From Amyelois transitella (lineage: Eukaryota > Arthropoda > Insecta > Lepidoptera > Pyralidae), in assembly GCF_032362555.1 (NCBI RefSeq), contig NC_083536.1:10478001-10542000 (forward strand): a stretch of 64,000 bases of DNA, in the 5' to 3' direction. Below, in pieces: positions 40,690 through 51,469 of this stretch (positions within the stretch are counted from its first letter, which is position 1; every line of letters begins with the position of its first letter). The notes under the pieces were generated by a model. The model was not told where the DNA came from. It did no database searches and saw only the letters and a program-made list of their open reading frames with translations. A program made the translations under genes and the position numbers.

Positions 40690-41489
40690 GCACGAACCTG
40701 TTCTCATGGGCGTGGCGCGACACACCATTAATTGTTACGTTAATGTGTAATCATTAAGCAGCACAATAATATTCGGCATGTTGCGACACGTCTGTGAGAT
40801 TCAGCTTTCGTGTAGACAAGTTAAATAAGTGGGAGCCACTTATTTAACTTGTCAGGGAAAATAACTTTTCTCTGGCGCGAAAACATGTAAAGTTTTAATT
40901 AAGCGACACTCTTATGTCTTTGAGTTTTAAGAATATAACTTGGTTGTAATTGCGGTTATTAGATAATAAGTAGCGTAAATATGATAATAACATATACGTT
41001 TTGACAAATAACATCACGATTTTAAATTAGGATTAGTTATACAATTTTACTGTTTTTATACGAATGACAAATTATAGAATATTACAAAAGCTGTAATACT
41101 CCTGTATTAATTAAGTTTGACAAATATTTAAAGGATAATTAATGAACAGTCATAAGCAAATCATGCCTACCGACAAGAAAGTAGAATAAATTGATTAAAA
41201 TTGTTATTGCCAGTACCCACTAAACAATAAAAACAAAAAAAATAAAATAATAATTAACAGAGTTATATTTGTATATACATGTAAATAATAAATAAGTGAT
41301 AGAAAATATTAGGTATACCAAATAGATATAAATAATAAGAAATAAGATAAATGTAAGGATATGACACTGTACGATAAATACTGTAAGACAAAAATAGATA
41401 AGTTAATATTGCAAAATACATGTTTAATAATATAATAGTAAAAAAAGCAGACTAAGTTAAGTACAAAGTCATGTAAATGTTTTATCATA
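40690..41489. other. Gene-free AT-rich stretch
   Basis: No reading frame supported. It contains a perfect hairpin at 40815-40853 and otherwise AT-rich sequence up to the mariner. Confidence 0.5.
40815..40853. repeat. Perfect 18-bp-arm hairpin
   Basis: GACAAGTTAAATAAGTGG, a 3-base loop (GAG), then the exact complement. 126 bp downstream of the R1-type gag stop; it could be a structured 3' untranslated element or a tiny foldback. Confidence 0.9.
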
Positions 41490-42810
41490 CTACTCTGTCA
41501 AGAAAGTAGCAGGAAAAGATCAATAATACACAAACTGTTTGTTATTCAACCAAATTTATTTTATCACCTTCAAAATATGCTCCTTTAGAAACGATACATT
41601 TACGCCAACGAATAATCCAATCATCAAAACATTTTTTAAACGCTGTTTCCGGAATTGAGGTCAGTTCTCGCCGCGAATTCTCTTTTATGTCTTCTACCGA
41701 TTGAAAACGGGTGCCACGAAGTGGTAATTTGAGTTTAGGAAAAAGAAAAAAGTCGGCTGGAGCCATATCTGGTGAATATGGTGGTTGCTCGATGGTATTT
41801 GTTGAGTGTTTGGTTAAAAATTCGTTCACAATGATGGCCTTGTGCGAAGGTGCATTATCATGGTGCAAAATCCAAGAATTTTCTTTCCACAAATCTGGCC
41901 TTTTTCGTCGGATTTGCTCTCTTAAACGCCGCATAACACTCAAATAATATTCCTTATTTACCGTTTGACCTTCCGGCAAGAATTCCGAGTGCACAACACC
42001 GCGATAGTCAAAGAAAACAGTCAACATGACTTTGACTTTTGAACGACTTTGGCGTGGTTTTTTCGGTTTCGGTTCAGTTGGAAGGCGCCACTCCGAAGCT
42101 TGTTGACTAGTTTGCATGTCAAACTCGTAAACCCACGTCTCGTCACCAGTAACAATGCGTTTCATGAATGTTGGGTCGGAATTGACTCGTTCTAGCATGT
42201 CCTCAGCGACTCTCATGCGATTGAGTTTTTGAAAAAAATTCAGGTCTTTTGGGACTAGCCGAGCGGCAACATGTTTCATACCCAAATTATTAGTTAAAAT
42301 GGTACGGATCGACTCGTGAGATACAGAAAGTTCGGTGGCTATCTCTCTCAAAGTTGAATGAGGATTTTCAGTCACTATTTCCTTCACTTTTGCAATGTTA
42401 ACTTCAGTTGCAGACGTTGGTGGCCTACCAGAGCGAGGCAAATCTTCCATCACATCTCGACCGCTTTTGAACGCTTTGTACCACTCATAAGCACGAGTTT
42501 TTGATAAAGTCGATTCACCGTAAGCCTTCTGTAACATTTTCAGTGACTCCGAACACGATATTCCATTGGCAATGCAAAATTTAAGACAAACTCTTTGTTC
42601 GATGTTTTTATCCATTATGAAATTAGCAATACACACTAGATATGATATAACTAAAAATAGCACTGTATTTAATGTAAACAACAGATGCAACTCAAACTCC
42701 GCGCCAAAATGAAAAACAGTTGTGCCAATCTAACAACAACAAAAAAAACAAAAATTTGAATTTGGAACCATAAATAAATAATCCATTCCCGATACTTTTC
42801 TGACTGAATG
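41490..42810 (-). mobile_element. Intact mariner transposon
   Basis: 1321 bp between TA dinucleotides (41488-41489, 42811-42812). Ends CTACTCTGTCAAGAAAGTA and, in reverse, CATTCAGTCAGAAAAGTA are imperfect inverted repeats. The transposase is open. Length and target fit mariner. Confidence 0.9.
41542..42615 (-). CDS. Mariner transposase (D,D34D)
   Basis: 357 residues. I chose ATG 42615 (MDKNIEQRVCLKFC); the upstream in-frame ATG would add a hydrophobic leader not seen in the family. Two helix-turn-helix regions occupy residues 1-110 (ESLKMLQKAYGE; STLREIATELSVSHESI), with a GRPP linker. The catalytic core has VTGDETW, WILHHDNAPSHKA and YSPDMAPADFFLF, giving Asp, Asp and Asp with 34 residues between the last two. 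It binds the ends and moves the element into TA sites. No stop or frameshift is seen. Such copies are often misannotated as SETMAR. Confidence 0.92.
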   Translation of the reverse strand: MDKNIEQRVCLKFCIANGISCSESLKMLQKAYGESTLSKTRAYEWYKAFKSGRDVMEDLPRSGRPPTSATEVNIAKVKEIVTENPHSTLREIATELSVSHESIRTILTNNLGMKHVAARLVPKDLNFFQKLNRMRVAEDMLERVNSDPTFMKRIVTGDETWVYEFDMQTSQQASEWRLPTEPKPKKPRQSRSKVKVMLTVFFDYRGVVHSEFLPEGQTVNKEYYLSVMRRLREQIRRKRPDLWKENSWILHHDNAPSHKAIIVNEFLTKHSTNTIEQPPYSPDMAPADFFLFPKLKLPLRGTRFQSVEDIKENSRRELTSIPETAFKKCFDDWIIRWRKCIVSKGAYFEGDKINLVE

Positions 42811-43011
42811 TATACCATGTAAACAACAATGTTTTAAAAATGTCTCTGTACTCATGCAGAGAGATATTGGCAATAAACTCCCCCTGGGTGTGGTGTAACA
42901 CTCAGGGGAAACTATAAAAAAAAAAACAGCCTGGTGCCACGCAAAACCCTAAAAGTAAATTTTTTATTTTGAAATTTTAATTTTTTACAGCCCATTTTAT
43001 TTTATTTTATG

Positions 43012-43830
43012 TTATTTTATTAAAACTTGCACAACACTACAGCAGTAAAGCTTCTTAGTATGAATGTTGTAAGACGCATAGATTAGGTCATGTCGTGAGA
43101 ACTCAGGAGCCGGATATTGACCGAGAAGAAGGACATCAGAGATCGAAGCTGTTAAGATAAGGTCAAGCCAAGTGTCATCAGCATGTAGATTCTGATGCGT
43201 AGCGTTAAGGTGAAGAACAGAGAGGTTAAACGAATTACAGAGTTGAAGAAATTTAGAAGAGAGGGAGTCGTCTAACATGTTATTATTAAAATCACCGAGC
43301 AATAAAAAATGAGTGTAAAACGAAACAAAAGGCTCCAAGGCTGATTCGCAGCAAGAGTAGAGATCAGCACGAGAAACAATGGGGGCAGAGTAAAAAACAC
43401 CAAGAAACAATTTTACCCGATTTACTTCCACTTCTAAAAAGAGGTACTCCGGGTATGCAGAGTGCGATAAAGTGGATTTGCTCAGTAGCCTATAAGGAAA
43501 ATGGCTACGTAGGTATATGGCCACACCACCGCCTAGACCAATACCTCGATCATTCCTAATTAATATAAACCCTGGAACTGTAAAGAAGGAGGAGTTTAAA
43601 CTAGATTTAAGCCAAGTTTCAGAAATGAGAATTGCGTCAAGGTGTTCTACGGCAGCAAGATCCAGAAGACTTGAATAATGCGCTGGTACATTTTGGGCAT
43701 TTATATGGCATACATTAAAATACTTTTTGACAGGTAGCAGGTCATTACTTAAAAGAGTGTAAAGTGAATCAGTGTCGTGAAATGAGGAGTCGTTATCACT
43801 ACAAGCAGTATGAAAAGAATCATCCATCAA
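43012..43830 (-). pseudogene. LINE B endonuclease domain
   Basis: 272 codons, starting with MMDDSFHTACSDND. AP-like endonuclease with FNVCHINAQNVPAHYSSLL, LDAILISETWL, GIGLGGGVAIYLRS, FLLLGDFNNNMLD and APEFSRHDLIYAS (catalytic His). The frame ends at 43012 in a TTTTA-rich stretch, before the RT. The same family as the LINE B RT parts by style, possibly the same copy. It cannot act without RT. Confidence 0.75.
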
Positions 43831-44640
43831 AGTGTTATGATATTATAAATATGAATAAATAAAAAATAAAAGAAGTAAATACTAAAAACTACTTTAAAAA
43901 ATAATAATAATAAAAGCCAAAATTATCAGCATTGGTCTGCCGGCTTACACAAAAATAAAAATAAAAAATAAGGCACGTTAACAGTTTAAAAGTATAACTA
44001 AAATGTCAATGTCATACAAAATGACACTGAGAGACTGTGACAATTAACAATGAAGACCTACTAGGGAGGTATCTGCCAACGACGAAGTTTCATCATTATC
44101 ATTATTATATAATAAAACTAAGTTGATAAAATGTGTGTGCCGATAAAACTTAAAAAGGATTTCCGATACGATAAAGGGACTTATATAGCTCAATAGCCCT
44201 TTATCCCCTCGAACAAGAAAGTTCCCGTTTTAACTTAAAGGGCGTATTTTTAAAGATATAAGGGCTTTTCCAATTCCTTAACTTGAAAATTAAGTGAAGT
44301 AGTGGCGCCATCTGTTGTCGAGTAGTTGAACTCCATTCAGAACAACGATTATTTGAGTTGCGTTTCGAAAGGCGCTGCGAGCAATTACAGCATGTGTAGC
44401 AATGGCGCATTTAAAATTCCAATTTCAACAAAGTCTTAAAGTACAATTGTTTCCATAATAAAGTTATTAAATTTTGTGTATTTATACAGCATTAGGTAGC
44501 TTTTATTTTGGAGTTGAAGCGAGATAAATTTAGTTATTCAAATTATTAATTATTAATTCTGAAAATAATTTGAAATTGAAGTTTTCAAATTTCGCGCCTT
44601 TACTACTTATGCTATAGCTGCAGAACTTATTGTTACGGCG
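43831..44640. other. Gene-free stretch, LINE leader and unknown
   Basis: The first 250 bp are probably the LINE B 5' leader in minus orientation. The rest (44150-44640) has no supportable gene; the Helitron 5' end may lie here but was not identified. Confidence 0.4.
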
Positions 44641-44654
44641 GATAATAATGTCGA

Positions 44655-44735
44655 GTATATTCTAGAAGGTGTAAAAGAATATATTCTCGAACTTTTCCGA
44701 ATATCCTTGAGCCCAGCTCTCTGAATATATAAGGG
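44655..44735 (+). promoter_or_regulatory. Heat-shock-like promoter of the Helitron
   Basis: Two perfect TTCnnGAA dyads (TTCTAGAA 44660-44667; TTCTCGAA 44684-44691) and flanking half sites (GAA 44677, TTCCGAA 44695-44701) are followed by TATATAAG at 44726-44733. This is the spacing of insect heat-shock gene promoters: HSF sites 25-65 bp before TATA. An Inr-like 'gagttagttcg' lies about 30 bp after TATA. Activity is inferred from motifs only. Confidence 0.6.
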
Positions 44736-45089
44736 CCCGGTATCACCCGCTAGAGTTAGTTCGATTTTGAAAGCGATTGCGAAAGGAAATAAAAGAAGTT
44801 ATGTGTGAGCATTTATTTTGAAGTATCACGTGTCAGTATTTTTAATAGTGTGTTTAATTAATTCTAAGAAAAAAGTCGTCTGTGAGCCTTTATTGTGAAA
44901 TATCAAATGTAAGTATTTTTAAAAGACTTTAAAAAAAGAAAGTTCTCAGTTTGATTATTAATTATTTATATTTATTATTTTTGAAAAAATAATTAATAGT
45001 GTCTTTAATTAATTCTAATGATTGTTTTTCTTTTTCTTTTAATTGTTTGTCTATAAAATGTTTATTTAATTTATATTTTACAGAAAACA

Positions 45090-48000
45090 ATGCCTAGACG
45101 TAAAAGAGGAGGAGATCTTGCCAGTTCTGCAGCGAAACGGCGGAAACAAAAAGAACATCGAAGAAATGAAACGAAAGAAGAGCGCGAAGCACGTTTACAA
45201 AATCAACGAACCAGGATGAGAACTCTGAGAAGCACAAAAAGTGAAGAAAGGAAAGAGAATGAAAGTGTAGAAGAATCGAGAATTTTAAAAGATAATTTAA
45301 CAAAGGTAGCATTCCACTATGACCCAACGAAAAAATATTACAATCATAAGCAAGTTGTGATCGGAAAAATGAATAACATTTGCCAATTATGCCATGCGAA
45401 AAAATTCAGTAAAGAAACACCAGGTCTCTGTTGCATGAATGGAAAAATTTGACTACCACCACTGGAAGTACCTCCGCAGGAATTTTTACATTACATGACC
45501 GGGGAAACACAAGAATCAAAACACTTTCTTCAAAATATAAGATCATATAACTCCTGCTTCCAAATGACTTCTTTCGGAGTTACTTCGACCAACACTAATA
45601 GAAATGAATTTGAATATGTATTTTCAATTCAGGGGCAAATTTATCACAAAATAGGATCGTTGCTGCTAATGCCTAACGAAGACTTTAAATTTCTGCAAGT
45701 ATATTTCATCGGAAATGAAGAACAAGAAATTGATCAACGATGCACAAATTTTAATGGATTGAGTCGCGAAATAATCCGAAATGTACAGAAGATCTTACAC
45801 AAATACAATCAATTGATTTACATATTCAAAACAACATTAGACCGCATGATTTCTGATGACTATGAAATTGTAATTCGAGCCGATAAAAGACCACCTGGAG
45901 AGCACGAACGTAGATTTAATGCACCTCAGATAGATGAAGTTGCCATCGTAATTGTAGACAATGAAAAACAAGCCGTGACATAATTGTACAACGAAGAGGA
46001 AAAGGACTACAACGCATTGCAGAGACACACCGTTCCTATGATGCTCTTCAATATCCATTAATATTTCTGCAAGGAGAGGACGGATACCATTTCAATATAA
46101 AACAAGTGCATCCTGAAACAGGCATAAGAACAAACAAAAAAGTCACTTCCAAGGAGTTCTATGCTTAATGATCAGAGACAATGAAATATACAATCACATA
46201 CTCAACACTCGCCGTTTATTGCAACAATTTCTGGTAGATATGTACGCAAAAATAGAAGCAGAACGGATGCTCATAAGACTGAATCAGAATGAACTACGCA
46301 CAGAAGAATACATCCATCTTCGAGACGCAATCATGAATGACGGCAATATTGATGATATTGGAACAATGGTAATATTACCTTCATCATACACAGGAACTCC
46401 GAGACATATGCACGAATATACTCAAGATGCCATGACTTACGTAAGAAAATATGGACGACCTGATCTCCTCATAACATTTACATGCAACTCATCATGGCCA
46501 GACATCAAAGAACAACTAAAATACGGACAAACCTCCATGGATCGACACGACATAATAGCCCGAGTTTTTCGACAAAAACAAAAAAGATTTATTGAAGTCA
46601 TCACAAAATACCACATCTTTGGAACCGTTCGATGCTGGATGTATACAATTGAGTGGCAAAAACGAGGATTACCTCAGTCACACAATCTCATTATGGCTAC
46701 ACGATAAAATTTATCCCACGGATATTGACAAAATCATCCAAGCAGAATTTCCCGATCCACAAAAAGATCCGGAACTGTACAACATAGTAGTGAAAAACAT
46801 GATTCACGGACCATGTGGATCATTAAACTTCAATGCACCATGCATGAGTGATGGAAAATGTATAAAAAAATATCCAAAACCATACTTGGATGATACAAAA
46901 ACTGAAGAAGACGGCTATCCCAAATATAGAAGACGATCACCGAAAAACGGTGGCTTCACAGCAAAAATACGAATACAAGGCAAAGACGAACTGGAAATAG
47001 ATAACCAATGGGTAGTACCATATAACCCACTACTTTCGAAAATGTTCCAAGCTCACATAAACGTTGAATACTGCAATTCAGTAAAATCTATTAAATACAT
47101 ATGTAAGTACGTAAACAAAGGTAGTGATATGGCAGTATTTCAAATAGTCCAAAATAGCGAACAAAATAACAGAAATCATGAGATTCTCATGTACCAAATG
47201 GGAAAATACATCAACAGTAACGAAGCAGCATGGAGGATTTTTAGTTTTCCCATACATGAACGCGAACCAGCTGTGCAGCATCTAGCAGTACATTTGGAGA
47301 ATGGACAAAGAGTTTACTTCACGAGAGAGTCGGCTAGAAAAATTGCACCTGAGAACACAACATTGACAGCTTTTTTCCAACTGTGCCAAACGGATTCATT
47401 CGCAAAGACATTACTGTATGTTGACGTCCCTATTTATTATACGTGGGACAAAACAAGGAAAATTTTTCAACGACGAAAACAAGGAATACCAGAGGAGGGT
47501 CATCCAGAAATCATGAAAGCTAACACAATAGGTCGAGTATACACTGTACATCCAATGTTGTTACACGAAATACGGGGACCAACAAGTTTCACAGATCTAA
47601 GGACTATTAACGGCTACCTATGCCAGACGTACAGAGAAGCATGTCAACGCTTAGGATTATTGGAAAACGATAACCACTGGGAATTAACACTACAAGAAGC
47701 TACACTCACAGCTTCAACTGAACAACTTCGGGAGTTATTCACCATAATTCTAACAACATGTAACCCATCAAACCCAAAACGACTATGGGACGCTTTCAAG
47801 AGGAGTATGAGTGATGATATATTGTATCAAATCCGACAAACTAATCCAGAACTAACTATAGAATTCAATTATGACATCTTCAATGAAACACTCATTCGCT
47901 TAGAAGATAAATGTTTAGCAATAAATAACCAGGCTTTAGTAGAACTTGGAATGCCAGCACCACAAAGAAATGCTTTCAGTGTGTTAAACTACGAAATTAC

Positions 48001-48936
48001 AAAGGAAAAAAGGTACAACATCAATGAACTGCTTGAATACATTGCTCACATGACCAAATCAATGCATGCTTAAAAAAGTCACATCTCTGGTCACAACTAC
48101 AAATACTGCAATTAACAAAAAACATGAGAGTTGAATTATTATCAAAAGATGAAACAACAGCACATTTTGCTAAAATACTTTTACAAATAGGTGAAGATAC
48201 ATATCCTACTAACCAAACGACCGGCCTCATTGAACTCAATAGTGATTTCTGTAACATAGCCACTACTGAAAACGATCTAATCGACAAAATTTATCTAAAT
48301 ATTGTTCAAAACTATACCAACGTAGAGTGGTTATTTCAAAGAGCAATTTTGGCCACTAAAACTAATGTTGTTGACGATATCAATTTCAATATTCTAAAGA
48401 AAATACCTGGTGAAGAGAGAATATATAAATCGATGGACACGATGGTATCCAGTGAGGAAAGTGTCAACTTTCCTACAGAATTTCTGAACTCTTTACAAGT
48501 ACCAGGAATGCCATTACACTGCCTTCATCTCAAAATTGGATCTCCAATCATACTACTTAGAAATCTCAGCTCTCCAAAACTATGTAATGGAATGAGAATG
48601 ATCGTAAAACAGCTATCGAATAATATTATTGAAGCTGAACTTATTTCTGGAAAGAACAAAGGACAAACAGTATTTATACCTAGAATACCACTGATCTCTT
48701 CTGAATTGCCATTTCAATTTAAAAGACTGCAATTTCCAATTAAATTAGCTTTTAGTTTTACAATTAACAAAGCGCAAGGACAAACTTTAAAATATTGTGG
48801 CATTAACCTCAAAGAACCCTGCTTCTCTCACGGTCAGCTATATGTAGCTTGCTCAAGGGTAGGAAATCCGAAAAATCTATATATATGTACTCCAGACAAT
48901 AAAATAAAAAATGTTGTTTATAAGCAAATAGTGTAA
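45090..48936 (+). pseudogene. Helitron Rep/helicase, frameshifted and deleted
   Basis: ATG 45090 follows a good 3' splice site (ATATTTTACAG), so a 5' leader intron is likely. Frames: 45090-45452 (basic start, CQLCHAKKF), 45495-45983, 46168-46707, 46592-48073 and 48124-48936. Rep is at 46430-47150: GRPDLLITFTCNSSWPDI, then the HUH region reads LPQSHNL (first His lost), and the catalytic Tyr motif YICKYVNKGSD is kept. After 48073 the sequence jumps to LWSQLQILQLTKNMRVELL; Walker A and B of the Pif1 helicase are absent. Late motifs (FTINKAQGQTL, GQLYVACSRVG) remain. Cannot act alone. Confidence 0.85.
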
Positions 48937-49024
48937 ACAATGAGCGAATGTTTTCAATAATTTTTTTTACTATCGCGTCAAAGTTTATTTTTTATTTCAC
49001 CTACCGTGTAATCTTATATCAACT

Positions 49025-49052
49025 CCCGGGCGAAGCCGGGTATTATAGCTAG
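49025..49052 (+). other. Helitron 3' terminus
   Basis: Stem CCCGG / CCGGG around GCGAAG, then TATTATAGCTAG, with T as the next base. A subterminal hairpin and CTAG end define the Helitron 3' terminus. The next bases are the TACATACATA tail of an RTE LINE, so the insertion lies at that LINE's 3' end. Confidence 0.85.
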
Positions 49053-49415
49053 TACATACATAAAATCACGCCTCTTTCCCGGAGGAGTAGGCAGAGACTA
49101 CCTCTTTCCACTTGCCACGATCTCTGCATATTTCCTTCGCTTCATCCAGATTCATAATTCTCTTCATGCAAGCTCGCCGGTTTCGGGTACTTTTGACCTG
49201 ACCCTTTACCAGGACGTTCCCAATTTGATCAAGATACGTTCGTCTAGGTCTTCCCACTCCGACCTTTCCCTCCACACCCTCCATGTATATCTCAATTTCA
49301 AAAACCAGTGTTTTAGTTTTACTTACGTTCACTTTCATTCCTTTCTCTTTTAAAGCTTCATGCATACAGATTGCCATCTCCTGTAACTCCTCCGCTGATG
49401 ACGCCAGTATAACCT
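49053..49415 (-). pseudogene. RTE LINE 3' end with RT C-terminus
   Basis: Minus-strand frame from 49377 with EKGMKVNVSKTKTLVF, GKVGVGRPRRTYLDQIG and RNRRACMKRIMNLDEAKEICRDR, then a stop at 49066. This is the C-terminal end of RTE-clade ORF2, followed by the TACA-type tail. Truncated at its 5' side where the LINE A tail lies (49417). Confidence 0.8.
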
Positions 49416-49416
49416 G

Positions 49417-51167
49417 ATAGAATAGAATAGATTTATTTTCAAAATTGGATACAAGGTATCACTTATTGACGTCACATAACTTAAATCTAATTATAACTAC
49501 TACCGCTTCCAAAGCGCATGTGTAGAAGAAGCGGCGGAACAAACTACACTGCAGCATTTTCATAGGACGTCAATTTACAAATATAGATCTCTTAAATCTA
49601 AATCGTGGACGAATGCACATTGTCTACATTAAAAAACATGTATGAATGTGGAACTGATTATGTCAATACGAATATTTCGTCAAATAAAATAAATATAAAA
49701 TAAAATATGTACATACTGTACAAATTATGTCAAGATCATGTCAAAAATACACAAGCATTCAAGAGGCCATTATGTCCAGCTCGGGCCACACATGTTTATC
49801 ATTAATATAATCATCCGTGCTGTAATAGGCTTTCCTACAAAGCTCAACTTTAATATACTGTTTGAATTTTCTATCATTCATTTCAAGAACACTTTTTTGT
49901 ACAATTAATCAGAAATGATTTCCCTACCTTAGCCAGCCGATGTGCTGGGATTGACAACTTGTAATTGTTCCGCAGTGATCTACTAGTACATTCACCTACT
50001 ATTTGAAAGAGTCTATGTTTTTCCTAACATGCATGATGTTATCGAATATGTATTGGGAGGGCAAAGTTAAAATATTTAGGTTTTTGAAAAAATCTCTAAG
50101 GGAATCTCTTTGTTTAAGACCGTAGATATATCGAATTGCCCTTTTTTGTAAAATGAAAATAGTTTGTATGTCTGCTGCTGATCCCCAAAGCAGTAGACCA
50201 TATGACATTAAACTATGAAAATAACTAAAATATACTAGCTTAGCAGTTGCCACATCCGTCAAATGCCTAATACGACGAATAGCGTATGCTGCAGAACTAA
50301 GCCTTTTAGAAAGTTTTAAAATGTGAGCATGCCATTTCAAATTTGAATCTAATGTTATTCCTAAGAAAGTAGTACTATCAACAAAATCTAATCTTTTACT
50401 ACTTATACTAATATCCACATTTGCCTGCCGCACATTGGGAAGTGTAAACTTAATGCATTGGGTCTTATTTGCATTTAACAGTAAGTTGTTGATTGTAAAC
50501 CAGAAATGGCGGCTAACGTGCTATTCACATCATCACAGATTTCGCTACGGCGGTTCATTTTAAAAATTAGTGACGTGTCATCTGCAAACAACACGATGCC
50601 AGTCTGTTTCTCAATCATGCAAGGCAGGTCGTTGATATAAATCAGAAAGAGAAAAGGTCTCAAAATGGAACCTTGCGGTACCCCAACTTTTACCGTCGCT
50701 CCTTTCGATTTTGTATTATTTAAATCTACCGTCTGTAATCTATCACTAAGATATGATTTAATTAGTTCAACGGCAGCAGTATCGAACCCGTAATGAGCGA
50801 GCTTGAGCAGAAGAGTTCTATGATCTACGCAATCAAATGCTTTGGTCAGATCGCAAAACACTCCGATGGCATCCTGTGAGTCTTCCCATGCATTGAGAAT
50901 ATGAGTGACAAGAGCCACACCTGCATCTGTTGTACATTTCCCCTCAGTAAAGCCGTATTGCTGACTATGAAATAATTTATTAGACTTAAAGTAACGCTGC
51001 ATTTGATTAAGCATGATTCTCTCGAACACCTTGCTCAAAATTGGTAAAATTGAGATTGGTCTATAATTACCAGGATCTGATTTTTCACCTTTCTTGAATA
51101 ATGGAATTAGTTTACTATACTTCATTAAATTTGGAAATATCCCTTGGTCAACACAATTATTGAATAA
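49417..51167 (-). pseudogene. LINE A, third copy, 3' part
   Basis: Continues the LINE A copy of 58678-60950 after removal of the gypsy element. Minus strand: CVDQGIFPNLMKYSKLIPLF, NYRPISILPILSKVFERIML, VFCDLTKAFDCVDHRTLL, VGVPQGSILRPFLFLIY and VLFADDTSLIF. A frameshift near 50500 leads to MRQANVDISI and the C-terminal domain to 49999, with more breaks beyond. The tail is (TTCTA)n at 49417-49435. Catalytic FADD is intact but the frame is not. Confidence 0.85.
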
Positions 51168-51448
51168 ATTACGATAGCAGTTCCCGCAGGACTCAAAAAA
51201 AACCGAAATTAATTTATAACTAATTTATTTAAAGTAAAAGAATTACAATATAAATCTTATGAACTAACGTAGTGACGATCCGAAGTTAGGAATTCAAGTC
51301 CCGGGCTGACGCAATGCACAGCCGATGTTCCAACGTGACTTCACGTGTCGCATAGTCAGCGGTTTACTTTAGGTGCATAGAAATATCACGTTGTTCTAGA
51401 ATGTTCGATGTCTAGTCAGCATATTCCATTAGGGTTGCGTATATGACA
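51168..51448 (-). repeat. Gypsy 2 3' LTR
   Basis: 281 bp, TGTCATATACGC at 51448 to TATCGTAAT at 51168. Identical to 58398-58677 except eight against seven A in one run. Confidence 0.95.
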
Positions 51449-51458
51449 CCTCCCCCCG
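51449..51458 (-). other. Gypsy 2 polypurine tract
   Basis: CGGGGGGAGG on the minus strand, directly before the LTR TGTCAT and just after the env stop codon. Confidence 0.85.
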
Positions 51459-51469
51459 AAGTTCAGCAA

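Larger units (their letters stand above)
44650..49052 (+). mobile_element. Helitron with decayed Rep/helicase
   Basis: Rolling-circle transposon with a promoter region (from 44655), a Rep/Pif1-helicase coding region in five frames (45090-48936) and a 3' terminus with hairpin and CTAG|T at 49052. No inverted repeats and no target duplication, as expected. The 5' TC end was not found, so the start is approximate. The protein is broken and lacks the helicase ATP site: a non-autonomous copy. Confidence 0.85.

Noticed and set aside
41542-42690. Host SETMAR-like gene
   Set aside because: No SET domain; a plain mariner with inverted repeats and TA flanks. The longer start at 42690 adds a leader not seen in the family.
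42882-42908. Short inverted repeat CCCCTGGGTGT/ACACTCAGGGG as a terminator or MITE
   Set aside because: Too short, with a mismatch and no context to support a function.
44201-44410. Cys-rich 69-residue minus-strand frame
   Set aside because: No homologous pattern, no start or splice context; shadow in unassigned DNA upstream of the Helitron.
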